DNA of 64,000 nucleotides. Source: Yamagishiella unicocca. Its lineage: Eukaryota; Chlorophyta; Chlorophyceae; Chlamydomonadales; Volvocaceae. A model generated the notes under the pieces. That model did no database searches and was not told where the DNA came from. It was given only the letters and a program-made list of their open reading frames with translations. A program made the position numbers and the translations under genes. Below, in pieces: positions 21,046 through 33,300 of this stretch (position 1 is its first letter; each line of letters begins with the position of its first letter). The DNA lies in assembly GCA_003116995.1 (NCBI GenBank), contig BDSL01000011.1, positions 1,550,001 to 1,614,000 on the forward strand, in the 5' to 3' direction.

Positions 21046-23683
21046 TCATACGGGCCGGAAGCCGCGCGCCACCCGAGACTCCAGGGCTGCCTGCCACTCG
21101 GCGTCTCTCCGGGCTCGCTCCTCCGCGGCGCGCTTCTGTGCATCCTCCACCTGCGCAGTGGTTGCGTCAGCAGGCGCGACAGCAGTGGCAGCAGCACCGG
21201 TCGGGGCCGGGAACGATCACAAGCAGCATGAGCATAGGTCGGCAGGACAGCAGCAGCAGCCGCAGCCGCAGCAGCCGCGCGCGCGACAGTCGTACACACC
21301 CTTCCACGGAAGCCTGCCTCGATCGGTTCCAAGTGAGCAAACACACTGCGAGCCCGCAGGTCATGTTACGGTAGCGCAGCGATGGCGATCGCGGCTCTGT
21401 GGGCGCACCTTTCGTCTGTTCTCTTCCAGGATGCGGTCCAGCTCCTCCTGACGTTTGCGTGCCTGTGCGCGTGCGGGATGGTGGCAGCCGGCGTCATCGG
21501 GGACAGGCACGCAAGCGCCATCATCATGCCTCCTGGGAAGACCACAGCGCATGGGTGCTGCCAACGAGCGCGCCGTAAAGAGGGCCGACCACGCAAGGCA
21601 GGGGTACGATACGACCGGGAGTGCCTTGCGCTGTGTCGCGGGGAGGCGGCTGCGTGGGCGAAAGCCCGCCTATTGCTATGGTATGAGTGGGTTGCAACAC
21701 GTACGCGAGGCTGAAGGGCGACGCCACGCCGCGCATCAGCCCCCGGCACAGCTCCGGAGTACTCGCCGTGCAACCTGTGTCCTCGCAGCGGCACCAACTT
21801 CCGGAGTACTCGCCGTGCAACCTGTCTCCTTGCAGCGGCACCAACTTCCGGAGTACTCGCCGCGCAACCTGTCCTTGCAGCGGCACCGACCCAGGCCACC
21901 CGTGACACAGTCACGCTCCCCTGCCGGCCCCTACCTGTTCCGCTTCATGGCGCTTCCGCTCCAGGAGGCTGCGCCGTTCCGACTCAAGCTGCGCGGTTAC
22001 CTGTGGTTCGCGTTTGGGTGGCATGCGGCGCAGGTCATACGTTGGACGACGCGCGCGACTTGGGCGCAATGCAACGACGACGCAACGGTGAGGAAACCCC
22101 TACAACCTACATCCTAATCAGGGCACCTGCGCCGTTGTGTTGCGGCTGGCAGGTCTGGTCCGCCAGCAAGGCTGGCGGGCGGAAGCAAGGTGAGCCATGC
22201 AAGCAAGCCACTCATGCGGCGGCGGCACTGTCGTACGGCTTTGGACGTAGGCCCAGACAGGATGCTAGGCGGCAGTCGAGGTACCCGACCCAAGCTCCGT
22301 CTTCGGTGCGGCGGATGCAAACCACTTCGCACCCCACCGGCTTCGCACCCCACCGGCTTCGCACCCCACCGGCTTAGCACCCCACCGGCTTAGCATCCCA
22401 CCGGCTTAGCACCCCATCGGCTTAGCAGCCCACCGGCTTTGCTGCCCACCGGCTTAGCACCCCACCGGCTTAGCACCCCACCGGCTTAGCACCCCACCGG
22501 CTTAGCACCCCACCGGCTTAGCACCCCACCGGCTTAGCACCCCACCACGAGCGAGCCATGGCCCGGCCCCCGCCCGGTTCGGGCGTTACCTGCGCCTCAA
22601 GCTTCGCGCGCTCCTCCCTCAGCCGCGCTTGGATGCGAGCCTGCCGCGAGCCGTTGGGGAATCATGAGGGAATGGAGGGTCTCCCGGGTTCAGTGGTGAC
22701 GGTTAGGGTCTCCCGGGTTCAGTGGTGACGGTTAGGGTCTCCCGGGTTCAGTGGTGACGGTTCTTATACTCTTCACCCCCTAGCACCTAGGGGTGCTAGG
22801 GGGTGAAAAGAGCCGGGTCCCTTGGTGCCTGCCCTGTCCTGCGCTCACGACGATTCGCGATGCCCGGCTCCTGGCATCCTCACCTGTACCTCCTCCGAAG
22901 CCAGCCGTTGCCCTAGCTGAGACTCAACTGTAGCCTCAATGGTAGCCAGGATTTCCTCCTCCAGCTGCAACAGCTGCTGCCGCTGGCGGGCAAGGGCGGT
23001 CGCCGTGAGGCTTCGGGCGACCATGCGGCCGGAGCGGAGGGCGGGGCACAGGGATTGGGCTCAGGCGGGTTTGTGATGCACGGCGACAGCAAGGTCAAGG
23101 TATCGGGTGCGGGAAGGTGTCTTTGGGCCCGAAGGGCACAAAGCCTGTCGGCGTGCCTCAACATAGACTGCACGAAGGCCATATGTTATATCGCGCAACG
23201 AAACAAATTGAAGCTAGCATCGCACGACGCGATAACTGCGGAGGTGGCTGTGCCATAGTGTTGGCAATAGCGGCTCGTGGTGCTGGGAGTTGCGCCAGTG
23301 AGCTTCGTTGGGATATGACCCTTCCCCCAAAACAGCGGAGTGCTGCTGAGCCGCGCCCGCCTCACCCCGTGTTATCCGCAGCTTTGGTGCGATATCGCCT
23401 ACGCGAAGGGCAATCACGAGGGAATGAGAGAGGGAAAAAGTCAGCCAGTCAGTCAGTCGCCAAGTCGTAGGTAATGCTGCAGTGGCAGGCATATTAAGAG
23501 GGTTCGGGTTTCACCTGTTGGCCTTGGCCGCCTTCTCGGTGGCGGGTCTCGGCATGTCAGTTGCATCCCTGTGAACAGGCAGACGGCTCGCGGCTTAGTC
23601 CGTGTGCCCTCCCGATGCAGTAACGCAACCAAGAACTGTATGCACCTGTTGGGGGTGCGGGACCTCGATCTCGACCGACCCAT
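21046..23683 (-). CDS. ARGLU1: ARGLU1-like Arg/Glu-rich protein (pre-mRNA splicing and transcription cofactor family)
   Basis: Animal ARGLU1 is a nuclear RS/coiled-coil protein that modulates splicing and Mediator-dependent transcription. Exon 1 (23683-23646) encodes MGRSRSRSRTPN, matching the family's RS-type start. Exon 2 is 23568-23515. Later exons are about 23010-22884 (LARQRQQLLQLEEEIL...), 22640-22590, 21988-21935, 21462-21409 (RQEELDRILEENRRK, the most conserved family block) and 21150-21046 (VEDAQKRAAEERARRDAEW to the stop). All internal junctions after the third exon are phase 0. The join from exon 2 (phase 2) to the coiled-coil exon is unresolved, and a small exon may be missing. 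The C-terminal half is one long Arg/Glu/Ala helix, as in the family. The introns hold three minisatellites and a hairpin. Confidence 0.78.
21752..21890. repeat. ~47-bp tandem repeat, 3 copies, in an ARGLU1-like intron
   Basis: CCGGAGTACTCGCCGTGCAA followed by CCTGT and GCAGCGGCACC recurs three times. The last copy is a few bases shorter. Confidence 0.85.
22331..22554. repeat. 16-bp tandem repeat, ~14 copies, in an ARGLU1-like intron
   Basis: The unit is ACCCCACCGGCTTAGC. The first copies end in TTCGC instead of TTAGC. Confidence 0.9.
22678..22763. repeat. 29-bp tandem repeat, 3 copies, in an ARGLU1-like intron
   Basis: GGGTCTCCCGGGTTCAGTGG plus GACGGTTA recurs three times just left of the hairpin at 22772. 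Confidence 0.9.
22772..22807. other. Perfect 16-bp inverted repeat with 4-nt loop
   Basis: Arms 22772-22787 and 22792-22807 are fully complementary (TTCACCCCCTAGCACC) around the loop TAGG. It lies in an intron of the ARGLU1-like gene, so the pre-mRNA could fold it into a very stable stem. Function unknown. Confidence 0.9.
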
Positions 23684-26600
23684 CTGCCGCAGATAGTATG
23701 TAAATAGTGTGTCAAGTATGATGGACGGGTATCCTTATGCCGATGCGTTTGCCACCGTCTGCTTCGGCCTCGACAACGCTATGTCAAGCAAGCCGAAATG
23801 CGGCAAGCTCTGCAAACACTTCAGTTGAGCAATTGGAGACAGCCACGGTGCTTCGCCTACTGTACTGAAAAGCCCATACAGGCTGTCGCTTGGGCCCACA
23901 ATCATGAGACGTTAACTCTCAATGCGATGCTAACGAGTCACGCCAACAAACTGATTGACAAGCCTTGAACATACGATATTCAGTATAGCATTGCATTGGT
24001 CGTCCGAAGACCGGAATGCACGAATGCTTGGACTGGTTTCGGAGACCACATATGTTCATACGTGCAACAGCATCATTACGTCTACATCCTTTCGAACGTT
24101 GTAAACTGGGCGACATCTACCATACTCATTTACAGTCCGGTATTCGTTTGTTCGAGGCCATATGTTATTTCTGTTCGGGATAGGCTTTTGGCTTTCACTA
24201 GCATGGCATCCTGGACAGCATGGCATCCTGAACTACAGGCCTTATACGCTACAATTGCAGATGACTGGCGATGCCTGATCATGCCTGCCGTCCTGGAACT
24301 ATCCTGTAGACTATTACGGCCGTAGCCAGTCTGCGAGTCTTGTGGCGCTGACGCACGGCTGGAAGTGCGCTGCTGGCACGACCAGGATCCATAAGACACG
24401 CGGATACAGTATCCCTTCTCTCCTCTGTGACTTACGAACTCCCCCTAATACCCCGGACATAAGCAGCTGGGGCACATGGGGCGGATCGTATCCTATCGTA
24501 TGCGGCGTCGTTAGGCTTCTTGCTCTCCTGCCAAAAATGCTTGCGTTGGCAAAGGGCTTGATACAACTGGCTAGGACTAACTACCGAGTCGCTAGCATCC
24601 TTGGTGGTCTTAAGTATTGGCAGCGACAGTGAAGATTTAAGCCAGCGGGTGGGCTGTCGAACGGTGGACGCGCGAAGCAAAGAACATCACACCTGGGTTT
24701 TCGTATGGAAGGATCTCTTTCGCTCTGCCTACATGTAAACCGGCACAGCCGCCTGTGAATCAGCACGCCCTCCTTGCAACGCGTATCCTGTAGGGTGCAA
24801 AAAGACCAGCATGAGGGGGCTGGAGCCGCCCTTTTGTGAACCACTTCCGCTAACCATTGGGGCGGGTTGCCACACGGGCCTACCTGGTTGTGGCTCGCCG
24901 ATGGAAGTCGCCCAGATGTTTGTCAGCCTGGAGGATAGGTAGCATGGATGCATCCATGAACGTATTTCAACTGATAACGGCCTGACGTGGTTTCTCCTTT
25001 TTTGGTGTCTGGAGTCAGGTGTGCTTGATCCATCTGGGTGGCAAGGGTCCTTAGCGTAGCAGCCACAGCCTGTCACAGCGCAGTAGCGTTCCACTTGCCC
25101 CCCATTTCTGCACGCGTGCCACGAAGCAAAGGTCGAGTCTTCCGAACCAATAGCCATGATACGTCACGACGCCATTGCCATTTGCATGTGTCGCCTTGTA
25201 GCTGCCGTACTTTTCCTAGAATGTGCTTGAGCCGATGGTTATGGCTAGGGCATGTGCGACAGGGGCTGGTAGTTACATCGGCTGTCCGTGAGGGCCATTG
25301 GGGGCCATTGGCTCTGGTCGGGTGAATCCAGGCAGGCAAGGGCGGTCACCGACAGTCCTGGGTGGTGATCACCGACATTACCGGCGGTAGTCATAGATTG
25401 GCACCTCATTTACAGAACTATGTAAATGAAATTCTTAATGAGGCGGGCACATCGGCGTATTGATGGGACTGCAGGACAGTACAGGAGGACACGAAAGGAC
25501 CTACCCCGACCTACCTGTCTAGGCCTAGCCCTGCATCGTCTAGCTGCCATAAGTGCTTCGAAGCTAGGTAAGGCACGTACAACACGCAATGTGTACAGCC
25601 TCAGACTCCATACATACCACAGTTATTGGGCATGTACTTACCGGTACTTACTAACATTGCTGGCCGTTATTCCGGGATTTGCCTTTCGCATCAGCAAAGG
25701 GCGCGCAACTTGGAGCGCGATGCAACGCGCATGGACAGTATAGAATTCCGGCAGAAGGGAAATTGGAAAGATCGCGTTGTACGTAGCATGGCAAACGGAA
25801 CCGCACATTCATTGTTCGCCGCCCGCCCCTATTAGCACATTGGAACCGTGCAATACAGTGTGCTCTTCGTGGACGCACAAGATATGGCGTTGCTATATTT
25901 AACATCTACGTGATCGTGAGTTTTGTCTCGACCTGCTGCTATTGAAACGGAGAGGGTTTCAGTTTGGGCTGCAAGCCTGTAACATTATCTGATTTCACTG
26001 AGCGCCAATTACAGCACTTATTGTAAGTTTATCCGTGGCTAGAACGGAGCGTTCGAGTGATACATGGTGTCTGGCCCAACGCAAAGCTGTCAATACACGA
26101 ACGCCAGCAGGGCCAATTGCTAGCCTAAAACCAAAAGTTGAGCGTCGCTTCATTCAGTCAAAGGAACGAATATATTATAATCAGCAGGCTATGCTACATT
26201 ATAGCGCCGTCCTACATCCCACGTGTCCGCAAGCTCCCTTAAGCCGCCGGATAGCAAAACAGAACCTGTCTCGGCAAAATTCTCGGCTATTGTCAAAGAG
26301 CACTCTGCATCGCGAAAGCAATTGCGGGTCTGTGAGCTTGTTAAACTGTGTCGGGCTTGTCGGGGCTCGTCGGGGCTTGAGATTGAAAAGGAACACCGTA
26401 TCTTAAAATATAATGCAAATTGACAAGACAAGGGAAACGTGGCCGCTGCACAACTGGCTCTCTGAAAATGTTCGACGCTCGCAAAGGTATCGTACAGCAA
26501 CTTTTAACCGCCCGTAGCTCGACGCCGCTTGTTCCGTCGTTAGGTATCTGCAAGCTAGGTTTGCGTATCTGGGAACGAACATGGTTTCTGTCACATCTTA

Positions 26601-27384
26601 TCCCCTTGGCTAGCTCCCGTAGCAGGCGCTCACGGTAGACCAGCTGTGACTCTTCAGTCTACCGCAATAATAGCCACCTAGCTTTGCCGATGTCCAATGT
26701 CTGTCTTACCTGTTAGTGGTAGCTACTGCTGGATTCATGGGGGCGCCTGTGGATGCCTTCATACGCTCTATGGTCGGACGGACGTGAACGATGCTTCAGC
26801 AGGAGGTCTGGAAGAGATGTCGGTGACACTTCGCCTTCACGGTGATAGGGATGGCTCTGCCTGCGAGGTTACTGGCTACACGCTGGTAGAGCTCCGTTCT
26901 TCTTGTGAGGTAAATTGCAGGCGAGCAGCCGTTCACTGTTGCGCACGCTGGCCCTTAACAAATTGCCTTCTTAACAATCCGCCCAATTAGTATGTGCGGA
27001 GTCTTCTTGATTTCGGCACGGGCAGCGCCCCTTCTCCTTGGTCTGACGACGCGCCGGGGAGTGGGATCGCCGCCGTCTTTGGCGTTCACACCGGTGCGTT
27101 CCCGCTCGATATTGTTTGGTGCTGTAGCGCGACTGATCACGCTGGGGGCGGAGAGTTGCGTGGAAAAAATGCAGGAAGTGCAGGCCTGCCAGGCCTGCCA
27201 AGGCACGCCAGGGGGCGGCTCCGCCTCTCAGCTTTGCACCTAGCCCGAATGCACATGGATCCCCCGCGACACCATCCTTTCCTACACACTCTTAGTGCAT
27301 ATCACACGGGTTTGGGGACTCTAGAAGGCCACGCGCTCGGACTCCGGACCTCCGTCTACGACACGTCGTGTTAGCACCACAATT
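23684..27384. other. Spacer; possible unresolved 5' exons of the BTB-like gene near its right end
   Basis: Most of this 3.7 kb holds no supported gene. At 26,816-26,908 (+) a frame (MSVTLRLHGDRDGSACEVTG...) ends in a GAG|GTAAAT donor and could be an upstream exon of the BTB-like gene. I cannot join it in phase with confidence. Confidence 0.35.
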
Positions 27385-30300
27385 ATGTTGTGCAGCTACC
27401 TTTCCTCGGAGTACCGGCGCTGGGGTAGTAGATTTGCAGACCACTGCCTGATCACAGTGAACCAGGACATCATCAGCGCGCTGTTGCTGTCACGCCTTCC
27501 ACTGCCAACCCGTTGCCCGGGGGCTCCCTTCGTAGGCGCCTGCCGGGCATCGCTGGCGGCATCCGTGCTCCACTTCCTGATGCGGGGCCCCGTGGAGGCG
27601 CCCCTGGACGTGGACGGGGTGAGGGGGACCTGGCGTCGTAGGGCGGCGCAAGGTGTACATGGCGGCGGACTGTGGACCGGCGTCCGGGCTTTGCGATTTG
27701 GCTATAGCTAAAATGTCCAAACCGTTTCACGTATCGCCGCACGCCGACTGGTCGCTCCAGGGGAAGCGGACTCACGGAAGTGCACTGCGTTTCGGTGGAG
27801 GACGGCGGATTGGGGACCAGAGCGAAAGCCGACGAACTGGGTTGGGGACAAGAGCGAAAGCCGGGGAACTGGGTTGGGCATGAAGGGGGGCGGGGGTTTG
27901 CAGCCATGGCGGCGGTTCAGCGGGCATATGTACTGGCGGAGCGTCGTTGCGGAAGCGCCAGTGCGGCGAGGTGGGCACGGCGCGGGGTGATGCGGGTCGT
28001 GGCAGCGGGAGCGACGCACTGTGGGTAAAGCACCCCTTGAGCCGTGCCGGGTTGACAGCAGGGTGGGTATGTGGGCGTGCTGGCTGGAGACTCGCCCGAA
28101 CTCAGTCACTGCATCAGAGCAGCTGGGGGATCGCAGAAATACCCGGAAGCTGAACGTCGGAGGTGCTGCTCGCATGGGGGGGGGATTCTTGGCGACCGGC
28201 TGGGTGGCGCAAACCCCACCCGCAGCTCAGACAGCCGGTACACGCCAACGGCAGCCCCTAAAACACTGTGCAGGTTGTGATCTCCCTGGGGCTTAGCTCA
28301 CCCACCTGTTGGCACTTTTCGCGTTGAGGCGCTTCGAGAGAAGCATTTCGCGAATCCTAGCTCCGGAGCCAGCCGTGGGTCATGGGGGCATGACAAATAC
28401 AGTGGCGTGACGCTAGGGGCTGCTGAAGGGGTTGCTGCCCACGGGATGGCCGTCCCGGGGGGGGTGTCTCCAGCGCCAATACATGCAGCTGATCGCCCCA
28501 CCTCGCTGATGTCTCCTCACTGCTGCCCGCAACTCTGCTGCAGGCAACCGCAGCTGAGCTTCTGAGCCTCGCCGACCTGTGGTGCCTCTCGGAAGTGAAG
28601 ACGCACGTGCTCATGTCGTTGCGGAGGTCCATGTGTAACAGCTTCAGGTGGGCAGAGCCGTGGAGGCGGACTTGCTGCTGCTGGTGCGGTGGGGACGGGG
28701 CGTAATCCTGGATGCGGACGGAAGGCCTGAGCGGGTGCTGCCAGTGCGAGGCTGCGCGCAGGAAGCAGTGGTGACGAGGCCAGCCGGGGTACTGATCTGC
28801 GTCCAGACACCCCGGTCGCGGGCCTCGTAGCCGGCCCTAAGTGCCCCGTCTCCGCGCCCTCCGCTGTAGCTGTCTCGCCTGCGTGCTTGCGAGGAAACAA
28901 CCTCCCAAACCGGTGCCACCCCGCCGCCTCCCTCCCTTCCTGCAGGCGGCCCGCCGTGGGCACTGGAGCAGTGGAGTGTGTACCCCAGGTGGCGACCCTG
29001 GCAAGGCAGGCGCTGGACTTTGGGGTCGGCGATGCGGACGGGGGCCTGCAGCGCACGTACGACGACTGTACGACGTGGCTGGCGACATGGTCGGCCAGGG
29101 CGTGGCCCACCCGCGCCTTTGCGGGCATGCAACGGTGAGCACCTTCCTGCGGGCTTTGGTAGCAGGGGTGGGGGCGGGGTTTCGGCAGCTGGCACATGTA
29201 GAGGGGCATCTGAGCGCAATGGAACGGCCGTGGCACTCACGTGACTCATGCCTCCCGGATTCCGCGGATTTAAATGGCAATATTCAGTTCAGTGCCGGCC
29301 ACCCTGCGAGGGCGTGCGTGGCGGGACAGCTGCCTCCGATCGGGAGCCCGTGTGGGGCCGTTCCTCCCACCCCGAGTGGCGCCAGCGCTTACGGCACGCC
29401 CACAGCCTGCCGGGGGGGGGGCTACTGTGCGGCTGCCCTACCGTCACACAGAGAGCCTGCAGTCGGCCACCGTTCATCGCAAATAACCAGCGTCCCGACT
29501 CGCACAGCCTTGCGGCCACCCTCTCGCACCCGCATGCGCCGCTTCTGATCGTCGCAACAATTGTACTGCGTGGGAGGCCTAGGGTGTAGGGGGCCCTGTT
29601 CTACACCAACCAATGTTCCCATCCTGCCTGGCATAAGATAAGACGCAGCTGGCACGTTCCTGGAGGGCAGGTGCGGTTGATGCCATCGGCAGCGCCACAT
29701 CCAACCAGCAGGCTCGCGCGCGCTTGTGAGCACCCACCTGACCCCCGTTCGACTGCGTCCACTGGCGCAGGGCAATACAGGACGACGTGCTGGCGGCCGC
29801 CAAGGCTCGCGTGGGTGTCGAGACGGCGCCGGCGGTGCTGGCGGCTTGCCGCCAGCTGTCTGGCATGCCGTCGGTGGCGTGGGCGAAGCGCGTGGGGGAG
29901 ATACGGACGGAGCTGACGGCCTTCACGTTGTCGTACATCTGGAGCAACTTTTCGGAAATCTGCGTGCATGCCGGCATGCGGTGAGGGCGCACGGCGGCGT
30001 TGGGGGGTGTGACGTCATCGGAAGGCTGGGGACCCCTAGGGGAGAGGAAGGGAAAACGGGCTGCGGCACGGGAGGGCAGGGAATCGACTGAGGTCTCGTC
30101 AGCTTAGGTTGAGGATCTAACCCTCAGCGGCACGCGGGAGGGGATCCCTGGTTGCGGCGTGGCTGGGGGGCGTTGGTGCAACACGGTGGCGCTGAACCTC
30201 AAAACAAGGGGGCAAAAGGAGGTCAACACGGCGGCCGTGTGGTAACAGTCTGGCCCAAACGGATGGTGCGGACGGCAAAGGAATCCGTATCCCGTCACAG

Positions 30301-33300
30301 CTCTGTCTCGGTGGTTAGGTGCACCACATGTCCCGGCACCAACACGACGTGTCTTGTGGTGCTGTGCTTGAAGGGGAATGCCCGGCCCGGCCCGCTCATG
30401 TTGCATTGCGTGCTGCATTGCGGCGCGCTGCTCTTGCAGGAGGGACCGGTCCGAGTGCTGGGGAGCCCTCCTGGAGGAGCTGCGAGCTCACGTGTTGGAG
30501 AACCCCGACCCTAACGCGGCGGTGCGCGCCCTGCCGCGGTGGACAGCAACCACGAGGGCGCTGCTGCACGGCAAGGCCACGGCGCCGAAGCGGGAGGCCG
30601 CCGGGAGGCCGGGGAGCAGCAGGCCAGCGGCGGCGGCGACGGCGGCGGAAGCCGAGGAGCTGCCCAGCTGGCTGAGCGAGGATGAAGCAGCGCAGATGCA
30701 GGTGGGCAGAGCTGCGGGAGGGCCGAGTGGCAGGGGGGCGTGTACGCCATGGGAAGAAGCATGGAGGGGTCGGCTGGGTCCGCCCTTCCGCGTGTGCTCC
30801 GCCTGTGTTTTCGCCCATCGACGGTGTTGCCGTTTTTTCCCCCACCGCCTCCACCACTGGCCAGGGACCGCAGACCCCGCCCTCGGCCTCACACTCCGCC
30901 CTGCTCCCCCGCACCTCGCTCCGAAACAGGAGATGTACGAGATGGTGCACAGCTACTGTGTGCGGCACCTGTCACTGGTGGCTCGCTGCGCTGAGTTCCG
31001 GGCGCTGCCTCACGCCCAGCAGCAGCAGATCCTACAGATCGCGCAGGACGGCGTCGCCACCAAGGCCGGCCCCTCCCTGGAGCCAACGCAGGGGCCGCAA
31101 CAGCCATTTGGGACGTTCGCGCCGGCCGAGCCCGGCGCGCCCGCTGCCGCAGGCGTCCGAGGTAGCGCCGCCTGGGTCATCAGCAGCCTGCCAGGACCGT
31201 CATCACCCTCGGCGGCAGCAGCCTCACGATCCACGCCGGCGGGCACCGCGGCGCGCCGCAGGGAGCAGCGGCCGCCGGCGACGGTGCCCAGGCGTAACGA
31301 GGCGTCTTCGTCATTGTCGTCGGCGTCGTCGTCGTCGTCTTCCATTCCCAACACGCCAGCCAGGGACCAGCCACAGAGACGTGTTCCGCCAGCACGGCAG
31401 CTTTGGAGCTCTGCTGCCGGCGCGGCTGCTGCTGCAGGAAGGTCAGCGGGACCGGCCACCGTGGCTGCAGCGTCTGCGGCGCCCGCCGCGGGTGCTGGCC
31501 CTTCCAGGCGGGTAGCGACGGGGCTGCAGGCGAGGCCAGCTTCTGGATCCTCTGCCGGGTCGGCGGCGGGGGGGCGCCTGAAGGCCGCGTCGTTGCGTGG
31601 AAGGGATGGCGGGCATCTGAACGGAGGCGCCAGCATTGAGTCGTCTCGCGCGGCGAGCTCCCCCGCACCGTCTGCTGCGGCGGTGGAGGTGGCCGCGGCG
31701 GTGGAGGTGGCCGCGGCGGTGGAGGTGGCCGCGGCGGCTGCAGAGGGCGCCTTCCAAGTGCTGCAGGCGGAGCGGCACATAGCGGCACCCGAGCAGGTTA
31801 CTGGGTCACAGCAGAACACAGAGGAGGAGGAGGAGGAGGAGGAGGAGGAGCTCCAGGAGCTGGAGCCGCAGCAGAACGCAAAGAAGGAGGCGGAGCTTCA
31901 GGAGCTGGAGCCGCAGCAGGCAGAACGCATGCAGCATACGCAGCAGGCAGAACGCATGCAGCATACGCAGCAGGTGGGCCAGCCAGGTGTTGAGCCGGGG
32001 CGGCGGTCAAGTCAGGTGGAGGTGGCAGATGCCGCTCCAGAGCCCCAACAGGACCCGGGTAAGGACGAGACACAGCCTGAGGAGGCAAGCCCTTCGGCAG
32101 GAGCAAGAGTAGCAGCAGCAGAGGGAGCAGCTGTGGCTGGCGCGGGAGCGGTTGAGGGGCGCTGTGCGATGGCGGTGGCGGCGGCGCTGGCGGCGGAGGC
32201 CACCTCAGAGACTGTGGAGGCAGCGGAGGAGTATGACGTCGACGGCGCGGCGTCAAGGTGGCCCGAGACGACCGGTACGGCGGAGACGGAGGTGACGGGC
32301 ATGATGTACGGCGTGACGTCACTCGCCGTGGCGTCGGCGCTCACAGCGTACCCAACGCCTGGCGAACGCAGTATGGGGGAGGCGGCGGAGTTGTTTGTGG
32401 AAGTGGAGGCGGAGGTGGAGCCGGCCGCCGTAGCAGGAGAAGTCTCCAGCGGCGCAAACTCGCTGCTGGGAGTCGGCAGCGGTGAGACGATGTCGTCGGT
32501 GCCCACGGGCGCTACGGAGCGCACTCCACGCGACCCTGCGACCGAGTGTTCCTCCAGCGGGCAGGAGGCGGGCGACGAGGCGGGCGACGAGGCGGGCCCA
32601 CAGGAGGACCAATCCAGCGGCGGCGGCGCGGAAAGCGACGGCGAAGGTGCTGGGGCCTGCGAGTTGGTGGTGGCGGCGGCGTCGGATGGGCCGCACTCGG
32701 CCGCCAGCGATGCGGCGGGGCCCTCCGGAGGGGTCGCCGTACCGGTACCACAGACGACCCATGACGTGGGGGCTTCGGGCGCCGAAGCCCTAGCGGCAAC
32801 CAGCGCATTACTGGGCGTGGCGGCATGCAGGGACAGCAGCACCGCTGCACCAGGTGATGCCGTCCTGGGTGTCGGGTGCGGCGCTCCGGTCGCTTCCTTG
32901 TGTATTGCGCGAAGCGCCACGCCCCCAGGCCCCGCCGTCAACGCCGCCGCGGCGGCGGCGCCTCCGCCGTCCAGGGGTACGGTCGCCGCGAAGGCGACTG
33001 CCGCGCTCCGCGCGTCACATAGCTCAGCCCACGTCGTGACGGCAGCCGCCGGCGCCAGCGCAGCGCGCGGCTCCAGAACCAAGCCGGACCCCCAGCCGGC
33101 GGCAAATGTGGCGGCAGGCGGCAAAGCAGCCGGGTCCAAGGGCGTGCCCTGCGCAGGCGGGCGCACCTCAGCCGGCAGGCTGGGTGCCGGCGTGGATCCC
33201 GCCACTGCGTCGGCTGCTCGTGGCAATGACGCAAGGCCCACCCGGCCCTCAGCCATGTCGCCCGCTGCTGGCGCCTCGACGGCTGCGGCTGCAGCGGCCG

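Noticed and set aside
30378..30440. Start of the large BTB-like frame at 30,378
   Set aside because: This part is intron; the exon begins at 30,440 after CTCTTGCAG, in phase with the preceding exon.
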